Shown: piece by piece, positions 17,446-26,743 of the stretch
Numbering within the stretch: the stretch's first letter is position 1
How the letters are laid out: each line of letters opens with the position of its first letter
From: Marinifilum breve
GTDB taxonomy: Bacteria; Bacteroidota; Bacteroidia; Bacteroidales; Marinifilaceae
Direction: 5' to 3'
NCBI RefSeq assembly: GCF_003202155.1
Contig: NZ_QFLI01000003.1
Location: 434,001-498,000 of the forward strand
Length of the DNA: 64,000 bases
Translations under genes and position numbers: made by a program
Notes under the pieces: model-generated
The model's input: only the letters and a program-made list of their open reading frames with translations
What the model was told of the DNA's origin: nothing
Databases searched by the model: none

Positions 17446-19035
17446 TTATTTCCAAAGTGGATTTTGTTCGATTAATTTGTTTTCATTCATCTCCTTCAAT
17501 GGAATTGGCAACAAATAATGTTTCTCTTCTACATTATCCGATGATCTGTACAACCATTCTCTAGATGAAGCAATATTAGCAGCCTGCATTTCAGTTTTTA
17601 GCTCTTGTAGCTTCTCAACTAATACACCCCAACGGATTAAATCATGCTTACGAATCCCTTCAAAACAGAACTCTCTTAATCTCTCTGTCATCAACTCTTC
17701 GTGGAAATCAGCTACAGATGAAACCAACGAAGCATCAATATCGGCCAATCCTGCACGATTACGAATCATGTTCAAATAAGGAATCGCTTCTGAAGTTCTA
17801 TTTAAATTATTTAAAGCTTCTGCCTTCATTAATAGAATATCAGCATATCGAAGAATTGGGAAATTAATTCCTGTATAATTTTTATCAATATCACCAGGTT
17901 CTAATCCTTCCCAACCTAGAGATCCATCAGCATTGGTAACTTTTTGAACTCTTTTGAATTTTCCCGGGAACCATTCATATCTGTTCTTTTGAGTTTTAAC
18001 TGCACCTTTCTTGTCAATTTTAAAGTCGGCAATATTCCAATCGTAACGATCATCATTATTCTGATCATACGAATTGATTAGAGAAAGACCTGCATAAGTA
18101 AAGGCATATCCATAAGGAGAATCTTTTTGCTGACACATGATTCCATTCAGGTTTCCATGCTTTCCATCTTCCTGAATACCTGATGCTCTTTGATTTTCAA
18201 ACTGAACCTCAAAAATTACTTCTGTATCATCATTAACTCCTGTAATTTCATTAAGGAATACATCTTCATAATTCGCAATCAAATTGTGCTCACCACTATC
18301 AATAATTAAATCGCAATACTCAATTACTTTTCCATATGATTCTTCAGGTAATAATTGCAAAGGTACACCAGCTTTGGTCAAATATGCTCTTGCCAATAAT
18401 CCCCATGCTGCAGTTCTGCTCACACGACCATATTCCAGCTCCTCTGAAGGTAAAGGTAAGTTTGGCGCACTAGCTTCCAATTCAGTAATAATAAACTCAT
18501 AAATTTTATCAGCCGAAGTACGAGCAATATCATTCGATGCAGCATCTCCAACCGAGCTTGTTCTTAGAGGAACTCCTCCCCACCATCGAACCAACTCGAA
18601 ATAATAAAAAGCTCTTATAAAGCGAGTTTCCGCTTCATATCTTAACTTTCTACTCTCATCGCTAAAATCAGCATTTGGTAAATTTTCAAGCAATATATTA
18701 GCACTATTAATTCCTCTATACAAAGTTCTCCATGTATTTTCCAAATCAACAGTTGAAGCATTGTGGATGTAAAGTCCAACAGTCCATGAATTATAAGATC
18801 TTGAGAAAACAGCCTCATCGGTACCAACCATAAACTGAATTGGCAATTGCTCTCCATAAGTATATCGGTTACCTATATCACTGTAAACCGCATTCAAGGC
18901 TAATCTACAATCTGCCTCATTCCTGTAAAAATTATCAGGACTTATGGTAGAAAGCGGGCTCTGATCCAATTCTGATTCACAAGAAGCAAACAGAACTGTT
19001 AAAAGTGTTAATATGATAAAAAATGATCTTTTCAT
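17446..19035 (-). CDS. SusD/RagB family surface glycan-binding lipoprotein (SusD1)
   Basis: A 529-residue SusD-like protein that would cap the SusC channel and bind the oligosaccharide at the cell surface. The lipobox is LFASC (Cys19). Family marks include DNFYRNEADCRLALNAVY near the N-terminus, the TPR-like helical part with NTWRTLYRGINSANILLEN and ETRFIRAFYYFELVRWWGGVPL, and the C-terminal LMTERLREFCFEGIRKHDLIRWG. It follows SusC1 with a hairpin-containing gap of 64 bases and precedes GH88. Confidence 0.95.
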   Translation of the reverse strand: MKRSFFIILTLLTVLFASCESELDQSPLSTISPDNFYRNEADCRLALNAVYSDIGNRYTYGEQLPIQFMVGTDEAVFSRSYNSWTVGLYIHNASTVDLENTWRTLYRGINSANILLENLPNADFSDESRKLRYEAETRFIRAFYYFELVRWWGGVPLRTSSVGDAASNDIARTSADKIYEFIITELEASAPNLPLPSEELEYGRVSRTAAWGLLARAYLTKAGVPLQLLPEESYGKVIEYCDLIIDSGEHNLIANYEDVFLNEITGVNDDTEVIFEVQFENQRASGIQEDGKHGNLNGIMCQQKDSPYGYAFTYAGLSLINSYDQNNDDRYDWNIADFKIDKKGAVKTQKNRYEWFPGKFKRVQKVTNADGSLGWEGLEPGDIDKNYTGINFPILRYADILLMKAEALNNLNRTSEAIPYLNMIRNRAGLADIDASLVSSVADFHEELMTERLREFCFEGIRKHDLIRWGVLVEKLQELKTEMQAANIASSREWLYRSSDNVEEKHYLLPIPLKEMNENKLIEQNPLWK

Positions 19036-19056
19036 TTGATTTTATTTTTAAAATGC

Positions 19057-19080
19057 CATTTCGAGCCTGAACCCGAAATG
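19057..19080 (-). promoter_or_regulatory. Intercistronic hairpin between SusC1 and SusD1
   Basis: CATTTCG (19057-19063) pairs with CGAAATG (19074-19080) around a 10-base loop. No T run follows, so an mRNA-processing or stability role for SusC/SusD balance is more likely than termination. Confidence 0.4.
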
Positions 19081-19099
19081 ACAGTTCATAATCATTTAA

Positions 19100-22000
19100 T
19101 TAAAATGTTAGGTCGACACCAAAAGTTACAGTTGTACTAACTGGGTAAGCCGAATAATCTAAACCTGGAGTTAATGCTCCAAATTTTCCTACAGAAACTT
19201 CAGGATCGTAACCTGAATAATTAGTCAAAGTCCAAAGATTCTGTGCCGAAGCATATACTCTTGCCTGAGAGAAACATGTTTTCTTTAAGAACTCCTTGCT
19301 AAAGTTATATCCCAACGAAACTGTTTTTAGTTTTAGGTATGAACCATCTTCCACTACTCTATCAGAAACTTTATTTCCTTCAGGAGCATAACCTAAAATG
19401 GCCTTCTCACCTCTGATAATATGAATATCATTGCTTGGATTTGTTGGAGTATAACGATCCGCCACAGAAGCATAGAAGTTATGGTTTTCCTTAATCGATG
19501 GACTCTCGAATACAATTCTGTTTGCATTTAAGATATCGTTACCATATGACCACTGGAAAAGGAATGAGAAATCCCAGTTCTTGTATTTGAAAGTATTGTT
19601 AATACCACCAAAGTGCTTTGGTTCCGGATTACCAATTACAGTTCTATCACGCTCATCGATGGTTAAATCACCATTTAAATCCTTGTATTTTACTGATCCA
19701 GGAACAACAGCTCCTCCATTATCAGCTATATTTGGTTTCAATACATAACCATCTCCATTTACGTAGTCAAAGTCTTCCACCTGATACAATCCATCCGACT
19801 GCAAACCGTAGATTTGGCCTACAGGAGAACCAACTTCAGTGATGTACTGATATTCTGTATACTTATAGTTCCACTCAGGATTGGTAAGCATGAAAGATTC
19901 TCCATCATTCAATTTAACTGCTTTGTTGCGGTTGAATGAAATATTAAAGTTGGTTGTCCATTTGAAGTCTTCCTTATCAATATTTCTCGATGTAATTGCT
20001 AACTCCAAACCTTTGTTTTCAATTTCCCCAACGTTGGTGATTACACTCTTGAATGAAGAAGATGGCGCCATAGATCTACGTAACAACAAATCCACTGTAT
20101 TCTTCTTGTAAACATCAACGTTTACAGATAAACGGTTATCAAAGAATCCCATATCCAATCCAGCATTGTACTGATAGGTAGTTTCCCATTTTAGGTTCTT
20201 ATCTGCAAGGTTGGTCATGTAAATCCCTTTTGAATATTGACCTCCAAAATTGTAACCATTGGAAATATCAGCATTCATCTGGCTGTGTGCTGAGTAAGTA
20301 GGAATTCTGTTATTACCTGTTGCACCCCAACCTGCTCTTAATTTCAAGTTTGAGAACAAGTTCAAGTCTTTCACAAAAGATTCTTCAATCATTCTCCAAC
20401 CAAAAGAGAAAGATGGGAAATATCCCCACTTGTTTCCGTTTCTAAACTTAGATGAACCATCCATACGGAAAGATGCCGTTAACAAATACTTCTCACGGAA
20501 TGAATAATCAACACGAGAAAAATAAGACATGATGGTTGACTTTTCAGCATATGATTCAGGAACGATAGGTTGTTCTCCCAATCCAATATTGTCAACACCA
20601 AGGTTATCCAATGGCATGTGAGTGTTCTTAGCTCTGAACCAATCACTGTTCTTTGTAATAAATTCATATCCTAACAAACCTGTCAGTTTGTGAGATTTAA
20701 ACTTAGTTTTGTAAGTCAATACATTAGAAGTAGAAAGAGTATAGTATCTTCTATCAGTTAAAGTACCATTAATACCATTTGCTCCTTTGTATCCTTCCAA
20801 TGTTTCCTGACCATAGAACAATTCCTGACGTCTGTTATCTGATACATATCCACCTGTCATTTTCAAGTTCAAACCTTTAGCCAATGTAAAATCTGCATAG
20901 GCATTAGCGCGGAATACATTCCAGTCAGTTTGTCTATCAGTATTTTTCAAAGTTTTAACTGGGTTAAAACGCATATTGTTTGGATCTTCCAAATCGATAC
21001 CGTTTTGCAAACCATCGTCATTGATTGGCTCTACAGGACGGAAAGTAATCGCATCCGCAAGAATACTTACTCTGTTGTTACCGGATACTTTATCACCAGT
21101 CTGCTTCATTACAGAATAGTTCATATTCACACCAACCTTTATTTTATCTGTAAGGTTGTGATCAAGCTTCAATCTTCCGTTGTATTTCTCATATCCTGTT
21201 TCTATCATGGTTCCTTCTTGATTAAGAAAATCGAAAGAAACGTAATGCTTTGTTTTCGCGTTTCCACCACTCATTGAAACATTGTGGTTTTGTATCACTG
21301 CCTCACGAAAGATTTTATCCTGCCAATTGGTTCCCTTTTCATTTCTATACAATTCAGGATCTACCCAGTGCTCTTTAAAATCATCGATTGAAGTACCACC
21401 TTTAGCATTTGCCACTTCTTGTTGCAACAAAACAAATTCATAAGGATTCATCACATCTAGTCTTTCCTGAATCCATTGAACACCCACCGACGAATTTACT
21501 CTTACCTTCGAAGGACCAACTTTACCACCTTTAGTTGTAATAATGATAACACCATTAGCACCACGAGATCCATAAATTGCAGAAGCAGAAGCATCTTTCA
21601 ATACATCGTAACTTTCAATGTCACGAGTAGAGATCATACCTGGATCAAAACTCTCCATTGGAATACCGTCAACAACATACAAAGGTGAGTTATCTCCTGT
21701 TACCGAGTTGGCACCACGAATTACAATTTGCATACCAGAACCTGGCTGACCATCTGTGTTGGTTACTTGCACCCCTGCCATGCGACCAGATAGTGCCTGA
21801 TCGAAGTTTGCTACAGGAGCTTTTGCCAACTCATCAGGACGAACTGATACAATTGATCCGGTAACATCTTTCACACTCTTGGTACCATAACCAACAACCA
21901 CAACTTGGTCCAACTGTTGCATTGCCGGAGCCAATTCTACCTTGAAATCAGTTTTATTTCCAACACTAATTTCCTGTGTCTCGAAACCAATAAACGAAAC

Positions 22001-22249
22001 TACAATTGTAGCATTCTTTCCAACTTTAAATTCAAATTTTCCATCAATAGAGGTGATGGTACCATTGGTAGTTCCCTTTTCTAGAACGCTAACCCCTGGA
22101 AGTTCAACACCCGTATCATCGAAAACAATTCCTCTAACCTTTTTCCCTTGTGCAAAGGAAATACTAGTGGTAAATGTAAGCGCCAATACCAAAAAGTATT
22201 TCATTACGCTACTTATTCTGTTATTTGATTTTATGAAGTTCATTTTCAC
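19100..22249 (-). CDS. SusC/RagA family TonB-linked outer-membrane transporter (SusC1)
   Basis: A 1049-residue importer for oligosaccharides. It has a signal region ending SISFAQ, a carboxypeptidase-like domain (about 36-115, VRGIVFDDTGVELPGVSV), a TonB-box-like VVVVGYGT, a plug with LSGRMAGVQV and SPLYVVDGIPM and the SusC signature YGSRGANGVIIITTKGG, then a large barrel ending VTFGVDLTF. The annotated start gives a long n-region; the internal Met at 22204 (MKYFLVLALTF) would give a more usual signal peptide. It works with SusD1 directly downstream. Two surface-glycan-binding genes lie upstream in the same unit, the reverse of the common SusC-SusD-SGBP order. Confidence 0.95.
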   Translation of the reverse strand: MKMNFIKSNNRISSVMKYFLVLALTFTTSISFAQGKKVRGIVFDDTGVELPGVSVLEKGTTNGTITSIDGKFEFKVGKNATIVVSFIGFETQEISVGNKTDFKVELAPAMQQLDQVVVVGYGTKSVKDVTGSIVSVRPDELAKAPVANFDQALSGRMAGVQVTNTDGQPGSGMQIVIRGANSVTGDNSPLYVVDGIPMESFDPGMISTRDIESYDVLKDASASAIYGSRGANGVIIITTKGGKVGPSKVRVNSSVGVQWIQERLDVMNPYEFVLLQQEVANAKGGTSIDDFKEHWVDPELYRNEKGTNWQDKIFREAVIQNHNVSMSGGNAKTKHYVSFDFLNQEGTMIETGYEKYNGRLKLDHNLTDKIKVGVNMNYSVMKQTGDKVSGNNRVSILADAITFRPVEPINDDGLQNGIDLEDPNNMRFNPVKTLKNTDRQTDWNVFRANAYADFTLAKGLNLKMTGGYVSDNRRQELFYGQETLEGYKGANGINGTLTDRRYYTLSTSNVLTYKTKFKSHKLTGLLGYEFITKNSDWFRAKNTHMPLDNLGVDNIGLGEQPIVPESYAEKSTIMSYFSRVDYSFREKYLLTASFRMDGSSKFRNGNKWGYFPSFSFGWRMIEESFVKDLNLFSNLKLRAGWGATGNNRIPTYSAHSQMNADISNGYNFGGQYSKGIYMTNLADKNLKWETTYQYNAGLDMGFFDNRLSVNVDVYKKNTVDLLLRRSMAPSSSFKSVITNVGEIENKGLELAITSRNIDKEDFKWTTNFNISFNRNKAVKLNDGESFMLTNPEWNYKYTEYQYITEVGSPVGQIYGLQSDGLYQVEDFDYVNGDGYVLKPNIADNGGAVVPGSVKYKDLNGDLTIDERDRTVIGNPEPKHFGGINNTFKYKNWDFSFLFQWSYGNDILNANRIVFESPSIKENHNFYASVADRYTPTNPSNDIHIIRGEKAILGYAPEGNKVSDRVVEDGSYLKLKTVSLGYNFSKEFLKKTCFSQARVYASAQNLWTLTNYSGYDPEVSVGKFGALTPGLDYSAYPVSTTVTFGVDLTF

Positions 22250-22272
22250 AAATTAAGATTCTTCAATTCATA

Positions 22273-22947
22273 TTATTTACATACTGCAGTAACATTCACT
22301 TTCGATAAGAATGTCGTTCTGGTCATGTTCTTTACAGACTTACCCGACTGAACCGATCGGAATGCAATTACAACATTTTTGCCCAAATATTTCTTCAAAC
22401 TTATCTTTCGTTCAACCGCTTGCTTTTGCTTGTGAATACTTTCCATCCACAATTCATCCCACTGGGCAGTTTCAACATCACCATTGTAGTTCGCAGAAAT
22501 CAGTACCTTCAATTCATTAACATTATCAGTACCGTATTTAGAGTAAGCTTCAACCAGTAATTCTGCCTTTTTACAGTTCTTAAGTTCTATTTCGGTGGAT
22601 ACCAAATAATCATCATTCTCCATACGATTCGGCACCATAATTACACCTCGCTTAGATTCTCCATCAACACCAGTAACCGACCAATTTCCCCAGCCAGCAT
22701 TCCACTTTTTGTTATCTGCTTGTTCTGGCTCTCCTTGTAAACTTACAGGAGAAAAGTTTCCGGTTTGACTCTCTCCTTCAACAGGCTTTAGTTCTTGCCA
22801 ACCATCTTCAAAAAGAACAACTTTTTTTCCTTTATTCTTCTTAGAAGATTTGTTAACAGCCCAAGCTCCCGTCGAAGAAAGTAACAGAATTGATATCAGC
22901 ATTCCTGCTGATATCATTCTTTTATATTTTAATCTCTTTAGAATCAT
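22273..22947 (-). CDS. Secreted stand-alone copy of the neighbouring glycan-binding C-terminal module
   Basis: A 224-residue exported protein. A signal peptide (about 1-30, ending TGAWA) lacks a lipobox. The mature part (about 42-222) is clearly homologous to the last 180 residues of the upstream protein at 22961-24796: both have FEDGW, a GWGNW core, RG(V/A)IM(V/I)P, AYSKYGTD and a C-terminal SRTTY/TRTTF strand. This looks like a beta-sandwich, carbohydrate-binding or choice-of-anchor-like module that was duplicated and freed. It is co-transcribed with SusC1, so it probably binds the same glycan; the family and ligand are not recognised. Confidence 0.7.
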   Translation of the reverse strand: MILKRLKYKRMISAGMLISILLLSSTGAWAVNKSSKKNKGKKVVLFEDGWQELKPVEGESQTGNFSPVSLQGEPEQADNKKWNAGWGNWSVTGVDGESKRGVIMVPNRMENDDYLVSTEIELKNCKKAELLVEAYSKYGTDNVNELKVLISANYNGDVETAQWDELWMESIHKQKQAVERKISLKKYLGKNVVIAFRSVQSGKSVKNMTRTTFLSKVNVTAVCK

Positions 22948-22960
22948 CTATTCAAAGGTT

Positions 22961-24796
22961 TTATTTTCTTAAACCACTTACTTTGAAATCCTGTATATAT
23001 GTAGTTCTGGAAAGATTCTTAGGATCTCCATTATCCTCAGGAATCAAGAAACTTTTGTGGCGAAATGCAATGGTAACAATTTTGCCATCATATGCACTTA
23101 AATCAATGGTTCTTGCCTGAGAAAAGGCGAAATTATGAACAGATGCAAAGTTTAGATTAATCCAAGTAGCTGTTTCTACATTGCCTGCAAAGTTTTCAGA
23201 AATTACAAGCTCTAGAGTATTATTCGCATCAGTTCCATATTTAGAATAAGCTGCAAAATCCAATTGAGAATTGATGTAATTGGTCAAATCAATATTCTCA
23301 GCATACAACCAATCATCATTTACAGATTTCTTTGGAATCATGATTGCTCCTCTGGCACTTTCATTATTTGCATCTTTAACGCCCCAGTTACCCCAACCGT
23401 AGTTCCACTTATTATTACTTGCCTGAACTGGATCTGTCTCCAAGCTCACTTCTTTCATGTTACCTAGGTTCTTTTCGCCAGTAACAGCACTTAATGCATC
23501 CCATCCATCTTCGAAAACAACTTCTGGTGTTGCTACTTGGATAGTAACAGTAATCACATCAGCAAATGTAACTTCACCTTTTACATTTGTTGCTTTAACA
23601 GATAGAGTGTAATCTCCTACCGCAAGAGTATTGTCTTTTGCAAGACTGATAACTCCAGTAGCAGCATCAATTGCAAACGCTCCTTTATCATCAACCAATG
23701 CATAGGTAATTGGTGTTGTACCTACCACAGTTGGCTGTGTTGATTCAAATGCAAAACCTTCATTTACAATATAAGAAGTAGTTGAGTACTGTAGATCTGA
23801 TGGTAGTACAGCTTTGATCTCAACAATTTGGAAAGAAACTGCATTTTCAAATTCCACACTTCCATGAGTATTTGTTACTACAACTGTTAATGGGTAATCA
23901 TTAATTTCTAGCGCATGATTCTCAGGTAATGAAATCACCCCTGTATTTTCATCAATCGTAAATTCGCCATAATTATCCTTCAGAGCATATGTAAACGGAC
24001 CTGTACCTTTTACTGTTGGAGCTGCACTTTTCTTTGCTTGCTTTTGTTGTACGTCAAGATATTGTTGAGGTGTGTATACTAAACTATAAGGCTTGGTCTC
24101 CAAATTAACCATTACCACCTCGCTAAATTCTGTATCTCCAGCGATATTGCTAACCTTAACACTCAACTTGTAATTACCTGCCTCAAGATCTGAATCAACA
24201 GGAAGAGAGATTTCACCTGTAGCTGCATCAATTACAAAATTGCTTTCCTCAATCAAAGAGAATGTTGCAGGCTTTGTTCCTTTGAACACAGGTTTAGTTG
24301 TTTTCTGACCTTCTACTCCGCGTACAATAGTCTGTTTAAAAGGAGCATATTGTAGGCCTTCGATTGAACTTGGTAAAATTCTCAATTCAAATGCCGAAGC
24401 AAAATTTCCTTCCCCTGCCTTGTTCGTAACTTTAATATCCAACTTGTATAATCCTGCAACCAACTCATTGTCATTGGCAAGTTTAATTACACCTGTTGAA
24501 TCCTTAATAGTAAATACATCTTCAATGTAGACACCATTGTCTTCTGCAACTCCACCTGCAATTTCGAATATAGGTTGAGAATCGGAAAAAATCACAGGTT
24601 GTGCAGATTCCATTCCTTTACCTTCATACACTTCGGTAACTGAAGCATAACGCAAACCACTTGGAACCAAAATATCATCTGCAGAATCACTTTCATCATC
24701 GCATGAATATGCAACTACTGAAAGCAAGGCTAATGCCACTGCCAACCATTTGGATCCAAAACGCCATTTGTTTTTACACTTTTTTGAATAATTCAT
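22961..24796 (-). CDS. Multi-domain surface glycan-binding lipoprotein (SGBP-like)
   Basis: A 611-residue lipoprotein with lipobox AYSC (Cys32). It has four cadherin/Ig-like repeats of about 95 residues (roughly 44-138, 142-233, 238-330, 335-428). Each carries a pattern of Tyr near the start, GT-P-TYAL, F-ID-TG-ISL, Y-L-VKVTN and a closing strand. A C-terminal module (about 432-611, FEDGWDAL onward) follows, homologous to the next gene. Stacked repeats ending in a distal binding module fit a SusE/SusF-like or SGBP role at the cell surface. It is first in its transcription unit, behind a promoter with the operator shared with SusC2. Confidence 0.8.
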   Translation of the reverse strand: MNYSKKCKNKWRFGSKWLAVALALLSVVAYSCDDESDSADDILVPSGLRYASVTEVYEGKGMESAQPVIFSDSQPIFEIAGGVAEDNGVYIEDVFTIKDSTGVIKLANDNELVAGLYKLDIKVTNKAGEGNFASAFELRILPSSIEGLQYAPFKQTIVRGVEGQKTTKPVFKGTKPATFSLIEESNFVIDAATGEISLPVDSDLEAGNYKLSVKVSNIAGDTEFSEVVMVNLETKPYSLVYTPQQYLDVQQKQAKKSAAPTVKGTGPFTYALKDNYGEFTIDENTGVISLPENHALEINDYPLTVVVTNTHGSVEFENAVSFQIVEIKAVLPSDLQYSTTSYIVNEGFAFESTQPTVVGTTPITYALVDDKGAFAIDAATGVISLAKDNTLAVGDYTLSVKATNVKGEVTFADVITVTIQVATPEVVFEDGWDALSAVTGEKNLGNMKEVSLETDPVQASNNKWNYGWGNWGVKDANNESARGAIMIPKKSVNDDWLYAENIDLTNYINSQLDFAAYSKYGTDANNTLELVISENFAGNVETATWINLNFASVHNFAFSQARTIDLSAYDGKIVTIAFRHKSFLIPEDNGDPKNLSRTTYIQDFKVSGLRK

Positions 24797-24858
24797 TGAA
24801 TTACGTTTTGATATTAGATTAGTATAAGATTTCCAAGATCGTTCCGAAAACGACTGCG

Positions 24859-24921
24859 TAAATGTATCTTTGCTGATATCAGCCTATGTGACATTTTTAT
24901 TCAAAACATGTCCAATATCAT
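24859..24921 (-). promoter_or_regulatory. Promoter and operator of the SGBP-SusC1 unit
   Basis: On the minus strand a -7-like TACATTTA (24859-24866) lies 63 bases before the SGBP start. Thirty-three bases further upstream is a 22-bp element (24900-24921), on the plus strand TTCAAAACAT, one base, then TCCAATATCAT. The same element with one difference lies upstream of SusC2 at 29983-30004, with 32 bases to the same -7 box. A perfect palindrome GCTGATATCAGC (24872-24883) lies between. The element is probably the binding site of the hybrid two-component regulator (inference). Confidence 0.65.
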
Positions 24922-25163
24922 TCAGTATGTACACTTCAAGTACGAAAATCCAACTAAGCAAACGTTTTTCACCTATTGATGAATAATTTTGGATGCAAAA
25001 ATATCAAAGTTCAAAACTTCTCAAACTAGTTATATAACAATGTGATATAAAAACAGCTTATAAAAGGCAGGAATTGCATTTGGGAATTGATCCTAAATAT
25101 TCTGTATTAGATCAACTAAATAGAAAACTATTCCTTTTCTGAGGATATGGGAAAGAAATAGAA

Positions 25164-25194
25164 AATAAAAAGTCGGTACAAATTGTACCGACTT
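25164..25194 (-). terminator. Intrinsic terminator after SusD2
   Basis: AAGTCGGTAC (25170-25179) pairs with GTACCGACTT (25185-25194), a 10-bp stem with a 5-base loop. On the minus strand it is followed by TTTTTA, 8 bases past the SusD2 stop. It separates SusC2-SusD2 from the SGBP unit. Confidence 0.88.
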
Positions 25195-25201
25195 CCTTTT
25201 A

Positions 25202-26731
25202 TTATAAATCTGGATTAATAAGAATATCTCTGGCTGGCGTAGGGAATAAATATTTGTTTTCTGTAATTGTGGAAGGATCGAAGTCACTTCGCTCATCAGC
25301 ATGATTCATATTTGCTTCCTTTACCATCTTACGACGAACTAAATCGTGCCAACGCTTCATTTCGAATGCAAATTCCCAAGCTCGCTCCTGAAGTACCGCA
25401 GCATCAAATTGTTCTTTTGTAGCTCCAGCACCAAGTTTTTGAGCTTCATCTGCGCTTCCCAGGTAAGCACGATCTTGTACTTCCCACAATGCAGCATACG
25501 CTTCAGCTGATGGAGATCCCTCTGCCAAGTTAGCGGCTTCAGCATAAATCAACAAAACATCAGCATAACGGAAAATCGGGAACAAACAGTTAGAAGTAGC
25601 TTCTTTCCAAGTAGCACCACCAATATCTCTAAATTTTGCAATGAAAGGATGTGCTTCCACAGAATTCTCCCAAGAAAACCATTTAGACTCAGGCATCAAA
25701 TTCCCCTTCTTGTCATATTTAATGGTTTCATAGATGGTCCATTCCTTACGGTTATCGTTAGGATAGTTACGAGCAAACTCTTTTTCTACAAGAACTTCTC
25801 TCCATCCACCTTCATCCTTACCTCTAAAAGCTTTATTTCCAAAACTTCCATAGTTTCTACTAGAAGCAAAATCAGGATAAAACGCGAAAATATGCTCTTT
25901 TTCGGTCAATTGATCTGCATAACTCCAAAGCGTAGAAAAATTACTTTCTAATTGATAGTTTGCAGCATCAATTATCTCCTTGGCCTTGTCGGCAGCCTTC
26001 TGGTAATATTCAGTCCCTTTTTCAAGAGGCCAACCTGCCATATGCAAATACACATATGAAATAAGTGTTCTTGCAGCATCTAATGTAGGGCGCCCTTTCT
26101 CTGATTGTTCTACAGGCAACCCTTTTTCTGCTTCCAATGCATCAGTTAAAATAAAATCATATACATCTTCAATAGATGATTTTTTTACATTCTGTGCATC
26201 TCCACCATTCAACAACTCTGTTACAATTGGTACTTCTCCCCAATAACGTACAAGGTTAAAATAAGCAAAAGCTCTCATAAAACGCACCTCTGCGATACGT
26301 GCTTCTCTTACTTCATCAGCCATTGGTATTTCTTGAATTCTATCAAGATTATTCAAGATATTATTTGCAGCACCAATCCCTCTGTACAAAGCCTTCCAAA
26401 CCATCTCAAGATCGTTGTTCTCAGTAGAAACTTCAAAATCATCAAACTCAAGTAGTCTTTGTTTGTTTAGTCCACGTGTTGAAGTAATATCATCAGCACC
26501 ACAATTCAAACCCCAACCACGACTACTTAATCCTAGCAATCTGGCATCATCCTTATAGATGTAATTATAAATTGGATAAATGGAAGCATCCAACTCCTGT
26601 TCTGTAGAAAAGTAATTATCTGGGCTTAATAGATAGGTATCCTCTTCATCTAAAAAGCTACAGCCTCCTAATAGGCTCGCTCCTATCAACAAGCTAAAAC
26701 CAATATTTAATTTATTTATAAATCGTTTCAT
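25202..26731 (-). CDS. SusD/RagB family surface glycan-binding lipoprotein (SusD2)
   Basis: A 509-residue SusD-like lipoprotein with lipobox LLGGC (Cys24). Family marks include SPDNYFSTEQELDASIYPIY, the helix pair with VWKALYRGIGAANNILNNL and EVRFMRAFAYFNLVRYWGEVP, and the C-terminal LQERAWEFAFEMKRWHDLVRR with a closing YLFPTPARDILINP. It starts 12 bases after SusC2. It is only distantly similar to SusD1, so the two pairs are unlikely to be a recent duplication and may import different fragments. Confidence 0.95.
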   Translation of the reverse strand: MKRFINKLNIGFSLLIGASLLGGCSFLDEEDTYLLSPDNYFSTEQELDASIYPIYNYIYKDDARLLGLSSRGWGLNCGADDITSTRGLNKQRLLEFDDFEVSTENNDLEMVWKALYRGIGAANNILNNLDRIQEIPMADEVREARIAEVRFMRAFAYFNLVRYWGEVPIVTELLNGGDAQNVKKSSIEDVYDFILTDALEAEKGLPVEQSEKGRPTLDAARTLISYVYLHMAGWPLEKGTEYYQKAADKAKEIIDAANYQLESNFSTLWSYADQLTEKEHIFAFYPDFASSRNYGSFGNKAFRGKDEGGWREVLVEKEFARNYPNDNRKEWTIYETIKYDKKGNLMPESKWFSWENSVEAHPFIAKFRDIGGATWKEATSNCLFPIFRYADVLLIYAEAANLAEGSPSAEAYAALWEVQDRAYLGSADEAQKLGAGATKEQFDAAVLQERAWEFAFEMKRWHDLVRRKMVKEANMNHADERSDFDPSTITENKYLFPTPARDILINPDL

Positions 26732-26743
26732 GTGATTGTAAGT

